64,000 bases of DNA from Pontivivens marinum (GCF_900231835.1 NZ_OCTN01000003.1:124001-188000), one strand, 5' to 3'; shown: positions 20,989 through 31,079, counted from the stretch's first letter. Made by a program: numbers and translations. The notes: generated by a model not told the origin, from the letters alone.

Positions 20989-22199
20989 AGCAGTGACTTT
21001 CCGTGTTTACCCGGGGCCAGTTCCAGATGCGCAGCAATGGTTTCACCCACATCGGCAAAGCCGTGCAGGCCCAGTGCGCGGGGAAAGCCAAGCCCGGCCA
21101 TCAGCACCGGCACCCGTTCGCGGGTGTGATCGGTGCCATGCCATGTCGGGTCGTTTCCATGATCGGCGGTAAAGACAATCAGGTCATCAGGTTGCATCGC
21201 GGTCAGCAATTCCGGCACGCGGGCATCGAATGCCTCCAACGCGCGGGCATAGCCGGACACGTCGCGCCGGTGGCCATATTTGCTGTCGAATTCAACATAG
21301 TTGGCAAAAACGAATGCGCCGTCTGGTGCATCGGCCAATAGGCGTATGGTGTGATCCACCAGCGCCATATCGTCCTTACCCTTATGCAGTTCATCAATGC
21401 CGCGATGGGCAAAGATGTCACCGATTTTACCAACCGCGATGGTTTCCCCGCCAGCAGTCTGCACACGGTCAAGAATCGTCGGTTCAGGCGGCGCAATCGC
21501 ATAATCGCGTCGGTTTGAGGTACGCTGCCAATTGCCAGCCGTGCCAACAAAGGGTCGGGCGATGACGCGGCCGACCAGCATCGGGTGGACCAGTTCGGCT
21601 GCAACCTCACATAGCTTTAGCAAGCGCTCCAGCCCGAAATGTTCCTCATGCGCGGCGATCTGGAACACGCTGTCGGCGGAGGTGTAGCAGATGGGCATAC
21701 CAGTGCGGATATGCTCCTCGGCCAGCTCCTCAATAATCGGCACGCCCGAGGCATGTTTATTGCCCAGAATGCCCGGAATATCGCCCCGCTTGACCAGTTC
21801 CGCGATCAGATCCTCGGGGAAGGTCGGGACGGTTTCGGGGAAGTAATGCCAGTCCCACGGCACCGGTACACCCGCCAGTTCCCAGTGGCCCGAGGGGGTA
21901 TCCTTGCCCTGCGAAACCTCGGTCGCGGCACCCCATGCGGCGGTGGGGGCAGCAGTCAGGTTGGGCGGCGTCAGACCCGAGGCCAGCCGTGTGGCCGCCC
22001 CCAGACCCAGCGCATCCAGATTGGGCAGATGTAACGGGCCGCTGCGCCCCTCCTCCGCCCGCCCAGCCGCGCATTCCTGCGCGATATGGCCAAGCGTATT
22101 CGACCCCTCATCACCATGGGGGCCTGTGCCGAATTGCGCGGCATCAGGTGCACCGCCGCACCCAACACTATCGAGAACGAGGAGGAATGCGCGTGCCAT
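20985..22199 (-). CDS. deoB: Phosphopentomutase
   Basis: 404 residues of the alkaline-phosphatase superfamily. Converts (deoxy)ribose 1-phosphate, made by the nucleoside phosphorylases, to the 5-phosphate used by DeoC. Visible: [16 protein letters not shown] (N-terminal metal Asp), a [13 protein letters not shown] loop with the phosphorylated Thr (about 99-111), and [19 protein letters not shown] at the second metal site (about 349-367). The ATG shares its A with the deoA stop (TGATG at 22197-22201). Confidence 0.95.
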   Translation of the reverse strand: MARAFLLVLDSVGCGGAPDAAQFGTGPHGDEGSNTLGHIAQECAAGRAEEGRSGPLHLPNLDALGLGAATRLASGLTPPNLTAAPTAAWGAATEVSQGKDTPSGHWELAGVPVPWDWHYFPETVPTFPEDLIAELVKRGDIPGILGNKHASGVPIIEELAEEHIRTGMPICYTSADSVFQIAAHEEHFGLERLLKLCEVAAELVHPMLVGRVIARPFVGTAGNWQRTSNRRDYAIAPPEPTILDRVQTAGGETIAVGKIGDIFAHRGIDELHKGKDDMALVDHTIRLLADAPDGAFVFANYVEFDSKYGHRRDVSGYARALEAFDARVPELLTAMQPDDLIVFTADHGNDPTWHGTDHTRERVPVLMAGLGFPRALGLHGFADVGETIAAHLELAPGKHGKSLL

Positions 22200-23506
22200 C
22201 AGCCGATCCGCTCTTTTTCCAGCGGCAATTCGCGGGGTGCCTCATCGCTAACCTTATAAGCGGCGCGCAAACGTGCCTCGGCGCGGTCGGCGGCTGCCTC
22301 GTCCTTGGCATGAATCCGCGCGATGGGCTGTTCCGCATCGACGCGCAAACCGCGTCCTGCCAGCATGTCCAAGCCAACGGAATAGTCGATAGGATCGGCG
22401 GCGCGTACGCGACCCCCGCCCAGTTCGACCACGGCCAGTCCGACTGCCTTTGTGTTGATCTTGCTCACGAAACCGGGCTGTTCGGCGATAACCTCACGCA
22501 CCACATTCGCATGCGGCAGATGGGCGTCGTACCGTTCCATGAAATCAGCGGGGCCGCCCAGTTCGGTGACCATCTGGCCGAAACGCTCTGCGGCCTGACC
22601 GGACTCAAACGCCTTGCGCATGCGCGCCTCACCATCGGCCTTGTCCTTGGCGATTTTTGCCAGAACCAGCGCCTGACCGCCCAGAGCAACGGTGACGTCC
22701 CAAAGGCGGCTGTCGATCTCCTCCATCCGCAGGAAGCGCACGGCGTTGATAACCTCCAGCGCATTGCCCGCGGCGCTGGCCAGTGGCTCGTTCATATCGG
22801 TGACGATAGCGGAGGTTTTGCACCCTGCGCCGTTTGCCACCTCAACCAAGGAGCGTGCCAGCCCGTCTGCATCCTCAGCCGTGGCCATGAACGCGCCGGA
22901 GCCGACCTTTACGTCCAGCACCAGCGCATCCAGACCGGCGGCCAGTTTTTTGGACAGGATCGACGCGGTGATCAGGTCGATGCTTTCCACCGTGCCGGTA
23001 ACGTCGCGGATACCGTAGAGGCGTTTATCCGCAGGCGCGATGTCAGGTGTTTGGCCGATAATCGCGCAGCCGATCTTTCCGGTGACGCGGTACAGCTCCT
23101 CAATATCTGGTTGTGTGCGATAACCGGGGATCGCGTCGAATTTATCCAGCGTGCCGCCCGTATGGCCCAACCCACGCCCCGAAATCATCGGAACATAGGC
23201 ACCACAGGCCGCCAGCGCAGGGGCCAGCATCAGGGACACGTTATCGCCAACGCCACCCGTCGAATGCTTGTCGATCACAGGACCGTCGAGATCCCATTTC
23301 AGCACCGTGCCGCTGTCGCGCATCGCCTGTGTCAGCGCCACACGTTCGTCCATCACCATGCCGTTCAGCAGGATCGCCATCGCCATCGCGCCGACCTGCC
23401 CCTCGGTGATCGCCTCGGAGTGCAGACCCTCGATGAAGAAGCGGATCTCATCCTCGGACAACCGGTCGCCATCGCGTTTTTTCGCAATTACTTCTTGTGG
23501 TAGCAT
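22199..23506 (-). CDS. deoA: Thymidine phosphorylase
   Basis: 435 residues, close to the E. coli enzyme. Splits thymidine and deoxyuridine to base and deoxyribose 1-phosphate. Phosphate- and base-binding signatures are [14 protein letters not shown] (about 83-96) and [20 protein letters not shown] (about 112-131). The ATG at 23506 ([13 protein letters not shown]) overlaps the deoC stop as TAATG; upstream in-frame codons would lie deep inside deoC. Together with deoC, deoB and PNP it forms the deo catabolic block. Confidence 0.95.
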   Translation of the reverse strand: MLPQEVIAKKRDGDRLSEDEIRFFIEGLHSEAITEGQVGAMAMAILLNGMVMDERVALTQAMRDSGTVLKWDLDGPVIDKHSTGGVGDNVSLMLAPALAACGAYVPMISGRGLGHTGGTLDKFDAIPGYRTQPDIEELYRVTGKIGCAIIGQTPDIAPADKRLYGIRDVTGTVESIDLITASILSKKLAAGLDALVLDVKVGSGAFMATAEDADGLARSLVEVANGAGCKTSAIVTDMNEPLASAAGNALEVINAVRFLRMEEIDSRLWDVTVALGGQALVLAKIAKDKADGEARMRKAFESGQAAERFGQMVTELGGPADFMERYDAHLPHANVVREVIAEQPGFVSKINTKAVGLAVVELGGGRVRAADPIDYSVGLDMLAGRGLRVDAEQPIARIHAKDEAAADRAEARLRAAYKVSDEAPRELPLEKERIG

Positions 23507-24267
23507 TAGTAGCCCTCCCCTTGTGCCGGTGCATCGCCATCGTCCAGCGTGGCCAGCAGTGCCGTCAGCACGCCGGACGCGCCGATGCGGAAGGTTTCGG
23601 GCGTGGCCCAGCCATCGCCCAACAGCTCGTCGCATAGTGCAATGTAGTCGCCGGCATCGACGGTTGTTTTCACGCCGCCTGCGGGTTTGAAGCCGACATC
23701 CTTGCCGCTGTCGCGGATCGCCTCAACCATCAGTCGGGCGGAGCTGAGCGTCGCATTTACCGCGACCTTACCGGTGGAGGTTTTGATGAAATGCGCCCCG
23801 CCCTCAATCGCCTGTTCGGCGGCCTGACGGATCAGTTCGGGTTTTTGCAGCATTCCGGTTTCCAGAATCGCCTTTATCCGCGCACCACCAGCGGATTGGC
23901 AAACGCGGTGGACAAGGGCGGAAACGTCCTGCGCATGCCCCTCCAGCAAGTCAGGATAGGGGATCACCATGTCGATCTCATCCGCGCCATCGGCAACGGC
24001 TTGCTCGGTCAGGGCCATCACCTCATCCGCGTCATCCATCCCGCCGGGGAAGTTGACGACGGTTGCGATGCGAATGCCCGTGCCCGACAGCTTCGTTTTA
24101 GCTGCTGCCACAAAACGCGGCCAGATGCAGATCGCCGCCGTGTTGCCATGCGGGGTTTGCGCACGCTCGCACAAATCCAGCACGTCCTGTTCGGTGCAAT
24201 CATCGTTGAGGTTGGTCAGGTCGAGGCAGGAAATTGCCTTGGCCGCGATAGCCTTCAGATCGCTCAT
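23506..24267 (-). CDS. deoC: Deoxyribose-phosphate aldolase
   Basis: 253 residues, a class I aldolase that splits 2-deoxyribose 5-phosphate to glyceraldehyde 3-phosphate and acetaldehyde, the exit of deoxynucleoside carbon to glycolysis. The Schiff-base lysine is in FIKTSTGK (about 165-172) and the second active-site Lys is in [11 protein letters not shown] (about 197-207). The ATG at 24267 overlaps the PNP stop by four bases (ATGA), which decides the start over upstream options. Confidence 0.95.
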   Translation of the reverse strand: MSDLKAIAAKAISCLDLTNLNDDCTEQDVLDLCERAQTPHGNTAAICIWPRFVAAAKTKLSGTGIRIATVVNFPGGMDDADEVMALTEQAVADGADEIDMVIPYPDLLEGHAQDVSALVHRVCQSAGGARIKAILETGMLQKPELIRQAAEQAIEGGAHFIKTSTGKVAVNATLSSARLMVEAIRDSGKDVGFKPAGGVKTTVDAGDYIALCDELLGDGWATPETFRIGASGVLTALLATLDDGDAPAQGEGY

Positions 24268-25055
24268 GCGAAGCTCCGAATATATGCGCGGACCAGTTGA
24301 ATGAAGGCCCCGCGCGCCTTGGCGGATTCCTCTAGGGTTTCCGCGTGGGAATTGTTTGTTGTCGTCATGCCTGCACCGTAATTGGTGATGCATGAAATCG
24401 CTGCAACCTTTAGCCCGATACGGCGGGCCAGAATTGTTTCGGGAACGGTGGACATGCCCACCGCATCCGCGCCCATCGTGCGGATCATGCGGATTTCCGC
24501 CGGAGTCTCGAATGACGGGCCGGAGAACCACGCGTAAACGCCCTGATGCAGGGTAATCCCCTCAGCCTGTGCCGCGGCATGCAGGCGGGCAAGTAATGCG
24601 GGGTCATAGGCATCCACCATCCCGACAAAGCGCGCATCGCCGCCATCACCGATCAGCGGATTCAGGCCGGAATAGTTGATGTGATCGTCCAGCGCCATCA
24701 GGCTGCCCGGAGGCATTTCCTGTTGGGTTGAGCCCGCCGAATTGGTCAGCAGCACCGATTCCGCACCCAGTTGTGCCAGCAGTTCCAGTGCGGGGCGCAT
24801 CGCGGCTGCGTGGCCCTGTTCGTAGTAATGCACACGGCCCGACAGAATCGCGCAGCGCACGCCCTCCAGATTACCGACGACCAGCGCACCGGCATGGCCA
24901 GACACGCCCGATTGCGGCATACCGTCGATTTCGTCGAAGGAAATCTTGATCGCGTCCTGCATTTCCCCAGCCATTTGGCCGAGGCCGGAGCCGAGGATCA
25001 TGCCGATCTGGGTAGGGGTCGCGCCGATCTGGTCGCGAATTTCGTCTAGAGTCAT
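24264..25055 (-). CDS. punA: Purine-nucleoside phosphorylase (trimeric, PNP class II)
   Basis: 263 residues. Phosphorolysis of inosine and guanosine (and deoxy forms). The class II signatures are LGSGLGQMAGEM (phosphate loop, about 22-33), SGRVHYYEQG (about 72-81), YAWFSGPSFETPAEIRM (about 185-201, Glu contacts the base) and CITNYGAG (about 233-240, with the base-recognising Asn). It is thus of the 6-oxopurine type, not the E. coli DeoD hexamer. Four-base overlaps with cdd upstream and deoC downstream. Confidence 0.92.
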   Translation of the reverse strand: MTLDEIRDQIGATPTQIGMILGSGLGQMAGEMQDAIKISFDEIDGMPQSGVSGHAGALVVGNLEGVRCAILSGRVHYYEQGHAAAMRPALELLAQLGAESVLLTNSAGSTQQEMPPGSLMALDDHINYSGLNPLIGDGGDARFVGMVDAYDPALLARLHAAAQAEGITLHQGVYAWFSGPSFETPAEIRMIRTMGADAVGMSTVPETILARRIGLKVAAISCITNYGAGMTTTNNSHAETLEESAKARGAFIQLVRAYIRSFA

Positions 25056-25438
25056 TTCATATGCTCCATGGTGAAGGTGCCGGGCAGCAGGTCGCCGACC
25101 TTCATCCGTGCGGTTTCGCCCTCCAATCCAGCCAGGATCAGCGTGACATCCGCACCCGCAAATTCCGCCAGTTTCTGACGGCATCCGCCACAGGGTGTGA
25201 TGGGAACGGGGCTGTCCGCGATGACCAGAACCTCGGAGATTTCACGTTCGCCCGCTGCGCACATGGCAGCGATTGCGCCAGCCTCGGCGCAGGTTCCCTC
25301 AGGATAGGCGACGTTTTCCACATTGCACCCGACATAAATGCCGGTTGGTGTGCGCAGGGCCGCGCCCACCTTGAAATTGGAATAGGCCGCATAGGCATTT
25401 TCGCGGGCGGCGCGGGCCGCTTCAAATAAATCGGACAT
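25052..25438 (-). CDS. cdd: Cytidine deaminase
   Basis: 128 residues, the short homotetrameric form. Deaminates cytidine and deoxycytidine. The zinc site is complete: CAEAGAIAA (Cys and the catalytic Glu, about 49-57) and PCGGCRQ (two Cys, about 81-87). Substrate-binding FKVGAALRT and NVENVAYPEGTC are present. The start shares its A with the stop of the upstream permease (TAATG). Confidence 0.95.
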   Translation of the reverse strand: MSDLFEAARAARENAYAAYSNFKVGAALRTPTGIYVGCNVENVAYPEGTCAEAGAIAAMCAAGEREISEVLVIADSPVPITPCGGCRQKLAEFAGADVTLILAGLEGETARMKVGDLLPGTFTMEHMK

Positions 25439-26418
25439 TAGCGTTCCTTAACATAGGGCACACCGCCCGCCTTTGGCGCACGTGCCTGACCGATAAATCC
25501 GGCAAGCAGGATAACCACCAGCAGGTAGGGCATCGCCTGAACCAGTTGCACCGGAATTTCAAAGCCCAGCACCTCGGTGCCCTGTAGGCGGCTTTCCGAT
25601 GCGCTGAGAAAGGCGAACAGCAGGCAGGCAAACATCGCCTGAACCGGACGCCACTTGGCAAAGATCAGCGCGGCCAGCGCGATGAAGCCACGCCCCGCGC
25701 TCATATTATTGATATAGCCCGAATTCAGCGCCATCGACAGGGTTGCACCGGATAGGCCGCACAGAACGCCTGCGCACATCACTGCCTTGAACCGCAGGGC
25801 TGTCACGGAAATACCCGCTGTGTCCACAGCCGCCGGATTCTCACCCACCGCCCGCAGGCGCATGCCAAAGCGGGTGCGGTACAAAACCCACCACGTAAAG
25901 GGCACCGCCGCAAAGGCGATATAGACGAACACGGATTGGTCAAAGGCGATCTCGTTCACGGCCTCACCGTACCGGCCCATCCCCTCCAACATCGGGGTAA
26001 ACCAGCTATCGCCGCCGTTCAAACGGGCCGAGGCGGGCAGTTGCGGTGTGCGACCGCCCATGTGGAAAATTGCATTGCCTGCAACAGCCGCCAAACCCAG
26101 CGCGAGGAAGTTGATAGCCACCCCAGACACGATCTGGTTGCCGCGAAACGTAATACAGGCCAGCCCATGGATCAGTGCAAACAGGGTCGAGGCCCCGATC
26201 GCCGCCGCAACAGCCACAACCGCGCTGCCCGTGGTGATACCCACCGCCGCACCGGCAAAGGCCGCGATCAGGATTTTGCCCTCAAGCCCGATATCGAACA
26301 CGCCAGAGCGTTCCGAATACAGGCCCGCCAGACAGGCCAGCAGCAATGGCGTGGCCCCGCGCAGGGTTCCGTCGGTCAGGGCGACCACGGTGCTCAGATC
26401 AGGAATAAAATCACCCAT
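25438..26418 (-). CDS. Nucleoside ABC transporter permease 2 (NupQ/BmpC-type)
   Basis: 326-residue inner-membrane protein of the branched-chain permease family used by BMP/Nup nucleoside importers, with about eight to ten hydrophobic helices. Motifs typical of this permease include GLYSERSGVFDIGLEGKILI (about 38-57) and the coupling-helix region FGMRLRAVGENPAAVDTAGIS. The ATG at 26418 lies 8 bases inside the end of the other permease gene. With its partner and the ATPase it forms the import channel fed by the three BMP proteins. Confidence 0.9.
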   Translation of the reverse strand: MGDFIPDLSTVVALTDGTLRGATPLLLACLAGLYSERSGVFDIGLEGKILIAAFAGAAVGITTGSAVVAVAAAIGASTLFALIHGLACITFRGNQIVSGVAINFLALGLAAVAGNAIFHMGGRTPQLPASARLNGGDSWFTPMLEGMGRYGEAVNEIAFDQSVFVYIAFAAVPFTWWVLYRTRFGMRLRAVGENPAAVDTAGISVTALRFKAVMCAGVLCGLSGATLSMALNSGYINNMSAGRGFIALAALIFAKWRPVQAMFACLLFAFLSASESRLQGTEVLGFEIPVQLVQAMPYLLVVILLAGFIGQARAPKAGGVPYVKER

Positions 26419-27508
26419 TTGCCGTCTCCCGCATTGAGAAGGCGCGTGCGACCCACGGCCTGAACATAAATTCCATCGCGCCCGCAAACAGGATCACCAG
26501 ACCCTGAATTACCACGATCATGTCACGGGTGATCGCCGGCATCTCGAACGCCAGTTCTGCGCCGCCCTGATACAACGTGCCAAATAGCAGCGCCGCAAAG
26601 ACGATCCATAGCGGATGCGAACGGCCCATCAGCGCCACCGCGATCCCCACAAAGCCCGCCTGTTGCGGAATATCGAGGAAGATCCGCGTCTGGTCCCCCA
26701 TCACAGGGTTCAGGCCCATCAGGCCCGCCAGCGCGCCGGAAATCGCCATGGTCAGCACCACAACCCGCGTGGTCGAAATACCGGCATACCGCGCCGCTGA
26801 CGGGTTTGCGCCATAGACGCGGACCTCGTATCCGAACTTGGTGCGCCAGATCAGGATGTAGACGAACACACAGGCAATTAGTGCGATGATAAAGCTAAGG
26901 TTGGCAGGGCTGGTCGAAATACCCGGCATCACGCCCTCGAACCATGTCAGCTTGGGCATCCATGCTGTCTGCTCGAATGTGCGTGATTGGACCGAGGCAT
27001 TGCCCGGCACCTTTAGATATTCGTTAATCAGGTAATTCATCAGGGAAAAGCTGATGAAGTTGAACATGATCGTGGTGATCACAACATGGGCGCCCCGTTT
27101 GGCATATAAAATGCCCGGAATCGCTGCCCAGATCGCGCCAAAGCTGGCCCCCAGCAGGATCGCCACCGGCAAAATACCCCACCATGGCAGGTATTGATCC
27201 AGCATCAGACAGGCCACACCAACGCCCAGACCGCCCAGATAGGCCTGCCCCTCACCCCCGATATTGAACTGGCTGGCATGGAACGCAACCGCGACCGCCA
27301 GACCGGTAAAGATGAAATTCGTCGTGTAGAACAGCGTGTAGCCGACGCCGTTACCATAGCCGAATGCACCGTAGATGATGTGGCCTACAGCCTCGATCGG
27401 GTCCTCGCCAATGGCCAGAACAACCAAGCCGGCAACCACAAAGGCCGTCAGCAGGTTGAGCAATGGCAGCAGCCCGAAATCCACCCAGCCGGGAAGGTCC
27501 TTGTTCAT
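26411..27508 (-). CDS. Nucleoside ABC transporter permease 1 (NupP/BmpB-type)
   Basis: 365 residues with about ten hydrophobic helices. The coupling-helix region FGYEVRVYGANPSAARYAGIS matches its paralogue 25438-26418 and identifies the branched-chain permease fold. The motif FNIGGEGQAYLGGLG (about 80-94) is typical of the NupP/YufP group. The ATG at 27508 follows TTAGGAGCG. The gene is separated from the ATPase gene by the orphan gene 27527-27973, which interrupts the usual ATPase-permease-permease order. Confidence 0.9.
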   Translation of the reverse strand: MNKDLPGWVDFGLLPLLNLLTAFVVAGLVVLAIGEDPIEAVGHIIYGAFGYGNGVGYTLFYTTNFIFTGLAVAVAFHASQFNIGGEGQAYLGGLGVGVACLMLDQYLPWWGILPVAILLGASFGAIWAAIPGILYAKRGAHVVITTIMFNFISFSLMNYLINEYLKVPGNASVQSRTFEQTAWMPKLTWFEGVMPGISTSPANLSFIIALIACVFVYILIWRTKFGYEVRVYGANPSAARYAGISTTRVVVLTMAISGALAGLMGLNPVMGDQTRIFLDIPQQAGFVGIAVALMGRSHPLWIVFAALLFGTLYQGGAELAFEMPAITRDMIVVIQGLVILFAGAMEFMFRPWVARAFSMRETANG

Positions 27509-27526
27509 GCTGTACGCTCCTAACTC

Positions 27527-27973
27527 TCAGACGAGTTCATTAAAATGTTCATATATACGCACTGCAATATCTTCGGCATGCGCAACACCTGTGTCATCCA
27601 GACCCGAGGCTGAAGAGGCGATCGCACGACCGTAAATCCGACCCTCTCCCAGTAGTTTTTTTGCTAGATAATTTTCGATAACAAGCGCCTGAGACTTAGA
27701 AAAAATCGCTGGTGGCCCAAGGCAAACAAATAACTGTGCATCACCCTTTATTTTTGGATTTTTCAATGGGCTCCTGTGTCGGTCTAACCGTTTGGGAATT
27801 TCACCCTCACCTACACGAAATCCAGTACCATGTTGTGCAATATAAACCCCAACATGCCGCAACTCTCCTTGTAACTGGGATCGAAGCCTTTTGCGCACCA
27901 CATCATAAGGCCCGAACCAATACCGCAAGCCGTCCACGTCTTCGTGATAGCGAACTTCAAAGAAATCCGTCAT
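27527..27973 (-). CDS. Orphan low-GC gene, possible GIY-YIG-like domain
   Basis: 148 residues, not confidently recognised. The middle reads GVYIAQHGTGFRVGEG, then KRLDRH and, further on, ALVIENYLAKKL. Spacing recalls GIY-YIG nucleases (GIY, YVG, Arg, catalytic Glu), but the second tyrosine is not in its normal place, so the assignment is tentative. There is no signal peptide or membrane segment. Base composition is visibly more AT-rich than both neighbours, and codon use differs, which suggests later insertion. The gene is in line with the operon (18 bases to the permease, 34 from the ATPase) and has a good ribosome site (AAGGAAGC), so it is probably cotranscribed. Confidence 0.6.
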   Translation of the reverse strand: MTDFFEVRYHEDVDGLRYWFGPYDVVRKRLRSQLQGELRHVGVYIAQHGTGFRVGEGEIPKRLDRHRSPLKNPKIKGDAQLFVCLGPPAIFSKSQALVIENYLAKKLLGEGRIYGRAIASSASGLDDTGVAHAEDIAVRIYEHFNELV

Positions 27974-28007
27974 CTTATGCTTCCTTGATAATGGGCCGCT
28001 GCTCGCA

Positions 28008-29522
28008 TCATGCCGCGTCCTCGGCCCGGACGCCGGACATCAGCAGGCCGATTTCGCGTTCGCTGGCCTCTGGCCCGACCTCGCCCATGATTTCGCCCGC
28101 AAACATCACGAGGATACGGTCGGACAGAGCGCGGATTTCGTCCAGCTCCACACTGACCAGCAGGATCGCCTTGCCGCTGTCGCGCAGCTCAATCAAACGG
28201 CGGTGGATGGATTCGATCGCGCCCACATCAACACCGCGTGTTGGCTGACCGATGATCAGGACGTCGGGATCTTGCTCAATCTCACGCGCGAGGACGATTT
28301 TCTGTTGGTTGCCGCCTGAAAAATTCGCGGCCTTCAGGCTGGGATCAGGGGGGCGCACGTCAAAGCGTTCCATCTGCGCCTTCGATGCCTCTAGCACTGC
28401 GGCCTGATCCAGAAATAGGCCCGAGCCGAATTCCGCGTCGCGTTGATAGCCCAGAATCGTGTTTTCGCGGGCCGTGAATTTGGTCACGAGGCCCATCCGG
28501 TGGCGATCCTCAGGCACGTGGCCCAGACCGTGTTGCGGGCGCCATTTGGTGGGGTCGCCCTCGATATCGAACAGCTCGACCTCGCCACTCGCAATCGGGC
28601 CGATGCCTGCAATTGCCTCCAGCAGCTCGGACTGACCATTGCCCGAAACGCCCGCAATGCCGACGATTTCGCCCGCGCGCACGGTAAAGCTGGCATCCTT
28701 GACCCGACGCACGCCGATTTCGTCAACGACCTCCAGGTTGCGGACCTCCAGCTTGGTCGCGCCGGGCTGTGCCTCACCCTTGTCCACTTGCAGCAAGACG
28801 CGGCGACCGACCATCAGTTCGGCCAGTTCCTCCACCCCTGTATCAGCGGTGTGGCGTGTGGCAACCATCTGACCCTGCCGCATGACCGACACGTCATCGG
28901 TGATCGCCATGATTTCCCGCAGCTTATGCGTGATCAGCAGAACCGTCTTACCCTGCGCGCGCAACTGACCAAGGATACGGAACAGGTGATCCGCCTCATC
29001 CGGTGTCAGCACGCCTGTCGGCTCATCCAGAATCAGGATTTCAGCGCCGCGATACAGCGCCTTTAGAATCTCGACCCGCTGCTGCAAACCGACGGGCAAA
29101 TCGCCGACGATGGCGTCAGGATCGACGTTCAGCTCATATTCTTCCTCAAGCCGCTGCAATTCCTTGCGCGCCTGCGCCCGCCCCTTGTTCAGCAGCGCGC
29201 CGCCCTCGGCCCCCAGCATGACGTTTTCCAGAACGGTGAACGGCTCGACCAACATAAAGTGCTGGTGCACCATCCCGATGCCCAGCCCGATGGCGGCGTC
29301 GGAATCCTTGATCGTGACCTGCTGGCCATCCACGGCAATCGTGCCGCGATCCGCCTGATAGAACCCGTAAAGGATCGACATCAGGGTGGATTTACCGGCA
29401 CCGTTTTCACCGATGATGCCGTGGATCGTGCCCTTATCAACCTTTAGGTCGATGTCACGATTGGCATGAACGGCACCAAAACTCTTTGATATGCCCTGTA
29501 GCTGGATAGCGGGTGCTGTCAT
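28008..29522 (-). CDS. Nucleoside ABC transporter ATPase (NupO-type, two NBDs)
   Basis: 504 residues with two fused nucleotide-binding domains, as in sugar and nucleoside importers. NBD1: GENGAGKST (about 41-49), a degenerate signature DLPVGLQQRVEI (about 144-155) and Walker B ILILDEPTGVLT. NBD2: GVSGNGQSELL (a degenerate Walker A, about 291-301), a canonical signature FSGGNQQK (about 406-413) and VLIIGQPTRGVD, where Gln replaces the Walker B Glu region. One half is thus catalytically weak, normal for this family. The start overlaps the VOC gene by four bases. Confidence 0.92.
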   Translation of the reverse strand: MTAPAIQLQGISKSFGAVHANRDIDLKVDKGTIHGIIGENGAGKSTLMSILYGFYQADRGTIAVDGQQVTIKDSDAAIGLGIGMVHQHFMLVEPFTVLENVMLGAEGGALLNKGRAQARKELQRLEEEYELNVDPDAIVGDLPVGLQQRVEILKALYRGAEILILDEPTGVLTPDEADHLFRILGQLRAQGKTVLLITHKLREIMAITDDVSVMRQGQMVATRHTADTGVEELAELMVGRRVLLQVDKGEAQPGATKLEVRNLEVVDEIGVRRVKDASFTVRAGEIVGIAGVSGNGQSELLEAIAGIGPIASGEVELFDIEGDPTKWRPQHGLGHVPEDRHRMGLVTKFTARENTILGYQRDAEFGSGLFLDQAAVLEASKAQMERFDVRPPDPSLKAANFSGGNQQKIVLAREIEQDPDVLIIGQPTRGVDVGAIESIHRRLIELRDSGKAILLVSVELDEIRALSDRILVMFAGEIMGEVGPEASEREIGLLMSGVRAEDAA

Positions 29523-29944
29523 GGCGCGGGTTCCTTCAGCTTTGCGACAAGCTCGACGGTATTGCCTTCGGGGTCCTTCGTGAAGACCCCGCGCCAGCCG
29601 ATCCAATCAAAATGTTCAATATGGTAAGGTTGTTGGTGAGTTTCGTACCACGCCATGGCCTGTTCCTGATCCTGCGGGGTCATTCCCAGCGCGATATGGT
29701 GCAGCACCGATGATGCTCCGGTTGTCCCCGCATCGCCCGTGAACAGGGCCAAGACCTGCCTGTGTCCTGCAATACCTGCGCCCAGATCATAAAAGACCAA
29801 TCCTGCATGACGTTCCGCCAACAGCTGCAACCCCAGAAGTCCGCCATAAAAGGCGCGCATCGCAGGCATATCGCGGCAACGGATTGCAATTTCGCCCAGC
29901 CCTCCGATTTGGAAGGGTGGGCGCTCAGGAGGATTAACGTTCAT
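29519..29944 (-). CDS. VOC family (glyoxalase/bleomycin-resistance fold) protein
   Basis: 141 residues, one vicinal-oxygen-chelate domain: GGLGEIAIRCRDMPAMRAFYGGLLGLQL (about 13-40), VLHHIALGM (about 81-89) and FTKDPEGNTVELV (about 122-134). The His in HIALG and the Glu in NTVELV are candidate metal ligands. Function unknown. An ATG at 29944 is used, but a TTG at 29980 in the same frame is possible; neither has a strong ribosome site. The stop overlaps the ATPase start, so it is translated with the transporter. Confidence 0.8.
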   Translation of the reverse strand: MNVNPPERPPFQIGGLGEIAIRCRDMPAMRAFYGGLLGLQLLAERHAGLVFYDLGAGIAGHRQVLALFTGDAGTTGASSVLHHIALGMTPQDQEQAMAWYETHQQPYHIEHFDWIGWRGVFTKDPEGNTVELVAKLKEPAP

Positions 29945-29986
29945 ACCGTTAATTTTTGACCAACTGGTCCAGTCTGGCAAGGTCTT

Positions 29987-30970
29987 TTAGTAAGGACACA
30001 CGCCATCGGTCGTAAAGTCATGCACGGACAGTTCGCCCGAGATGATCTGGTAGGACAGGGTTTCCACCTCGGCAATCATGGACCGGTTAACGAGATACTG
30101 GTTGTTCGCATCCACAGCATAACCCACACCGCGATCCTCCAGCCCGAGGCTCTGCACACCGTAAGTGTAGTTGCCGTCGGCATAATCCTTGAGCGCGAAG
30201 TAGACGGCATAGTCCACTTGCTTGAGCATCGAGGTCAGAACCGAACCGGGCTGCATGCCGTTCTGGTTCATATCCACGCCGATGCCGTAAATGCCTGCCT
30301 GTGCAGCAGCGCCCAGAACACCGACGCCCGTGCCGCCGGATGCGTGATAGATCACGTCCGCGCCCGCAGCGATTTGTGCGTTCGCGATTTCCTCGCCCCG
30401 CTCCGGGTTGTTAAAGGCGGCAGGCGTGTCGCCCGTCATCTCGATCAACACTTCCATATCGGGGTTCACCGCGCGCGCGCCGCCGACATAACCGCAGGCG
30501 AATTTACGGATGATTGGCAGGTCCATTCCGCCAACAAACCCGATTGTGCCGGTTTCGTTGGCCGATGCAGCCATGACGCCCATCAGGTAGCTGCCCTCTT
30601 GCTCACGAAACACAACGGAGCGCACATTGGGCTGGTCGACGACCATATCAACGATGGCGAAATCAAGCTCGGGAAATTCTGGTGCGACCTCTGCGACGGC
30701 ATCACCGTACAGGAACCCGATCGCGATAATCGGCTCAAACCCCTGCCGTGCATAATCGCGCAGCATTTCGGCACGATCCGCACCGTCGGGCATGACGACC
30801 TCGGCATAGGTGCCGCCCTCAGTCTCACGGTACAATTCCGCACCGTTCCATGCGCTCTCGTTAAACGAGGCGTCCAGCTTCACACCGCCATCGTAAAACA
30901 GCACCGGCCCATCGGCAAAAACCGGAGCAGCGCATAGCATTAAGGCGGAAAATACAGGGGTAAGGCGCAT
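29987..30970 (-). CDS. BMP-family nucleoside-binding protein, third copy
   Basis: 327 residues with a signal peptide (MRLTPVFSALMLCAAPVFA) and no lipobox Cys, so a soluble periplasmic receptor. BMP/PnrA-family motifs: DASFNESAWNGAE (about 34-46), FLYGDAVAEVAPEFPELDFAIVDM and EQEGSYLMGVMAA (about 123-135), GFVGGMDLPIIRKFACGY. It delivers nucleosides to the permeases. It is about half identical by eye to the two upstream copies. The ATG follows GGAGAGAAAAG. Confidence 0.92.
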   Translation of the reverse strand: MRLTPVFSALMLCAAPVFADGPVLFYDGGVKLDASFNESAWNGAELYRETEGGTYAEVVMPDGADRAEMLRDYARQGFEPIIAIGFLYGDAVAEVAPEFPELDFAIVDMVVDQPNVRSVVFREQEGSYLMGVMAASANETGTIGFVGGMDLPIIRKFACGYVGGARAVNPDMEVLIEMTGDTPAAFNNPERGEEIANAQIAAGADVIYHASGGTGVGVLGAAAQAGIYGIGVDMNQNGMQPGSVLTSMLKQVDYAVYFALKDYADGNYTYGVQSLGLEDRGVGYAVDANNQYLVNRSMIAEVETLSYQIISGELSVHDFTTDGVCPY

Positions 30971-31079
30971 CTTTTCTCTCCGGACGGTACGTGCACGCGT
31001 CATATTCGCACGTGCAGCATCCGCGCAACAGGCCATAGAAGGGCTGACGTAGAATTAGGCGCCACCTGTGTCAGAAAAG

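Noticed and set aside
21935-23503. 522-codon plus-strand frame opposite deoA and deoB
   Set aside because: Antisense to two clearly recognised enzymes with coupled starts; composition is that of a shadow frame.
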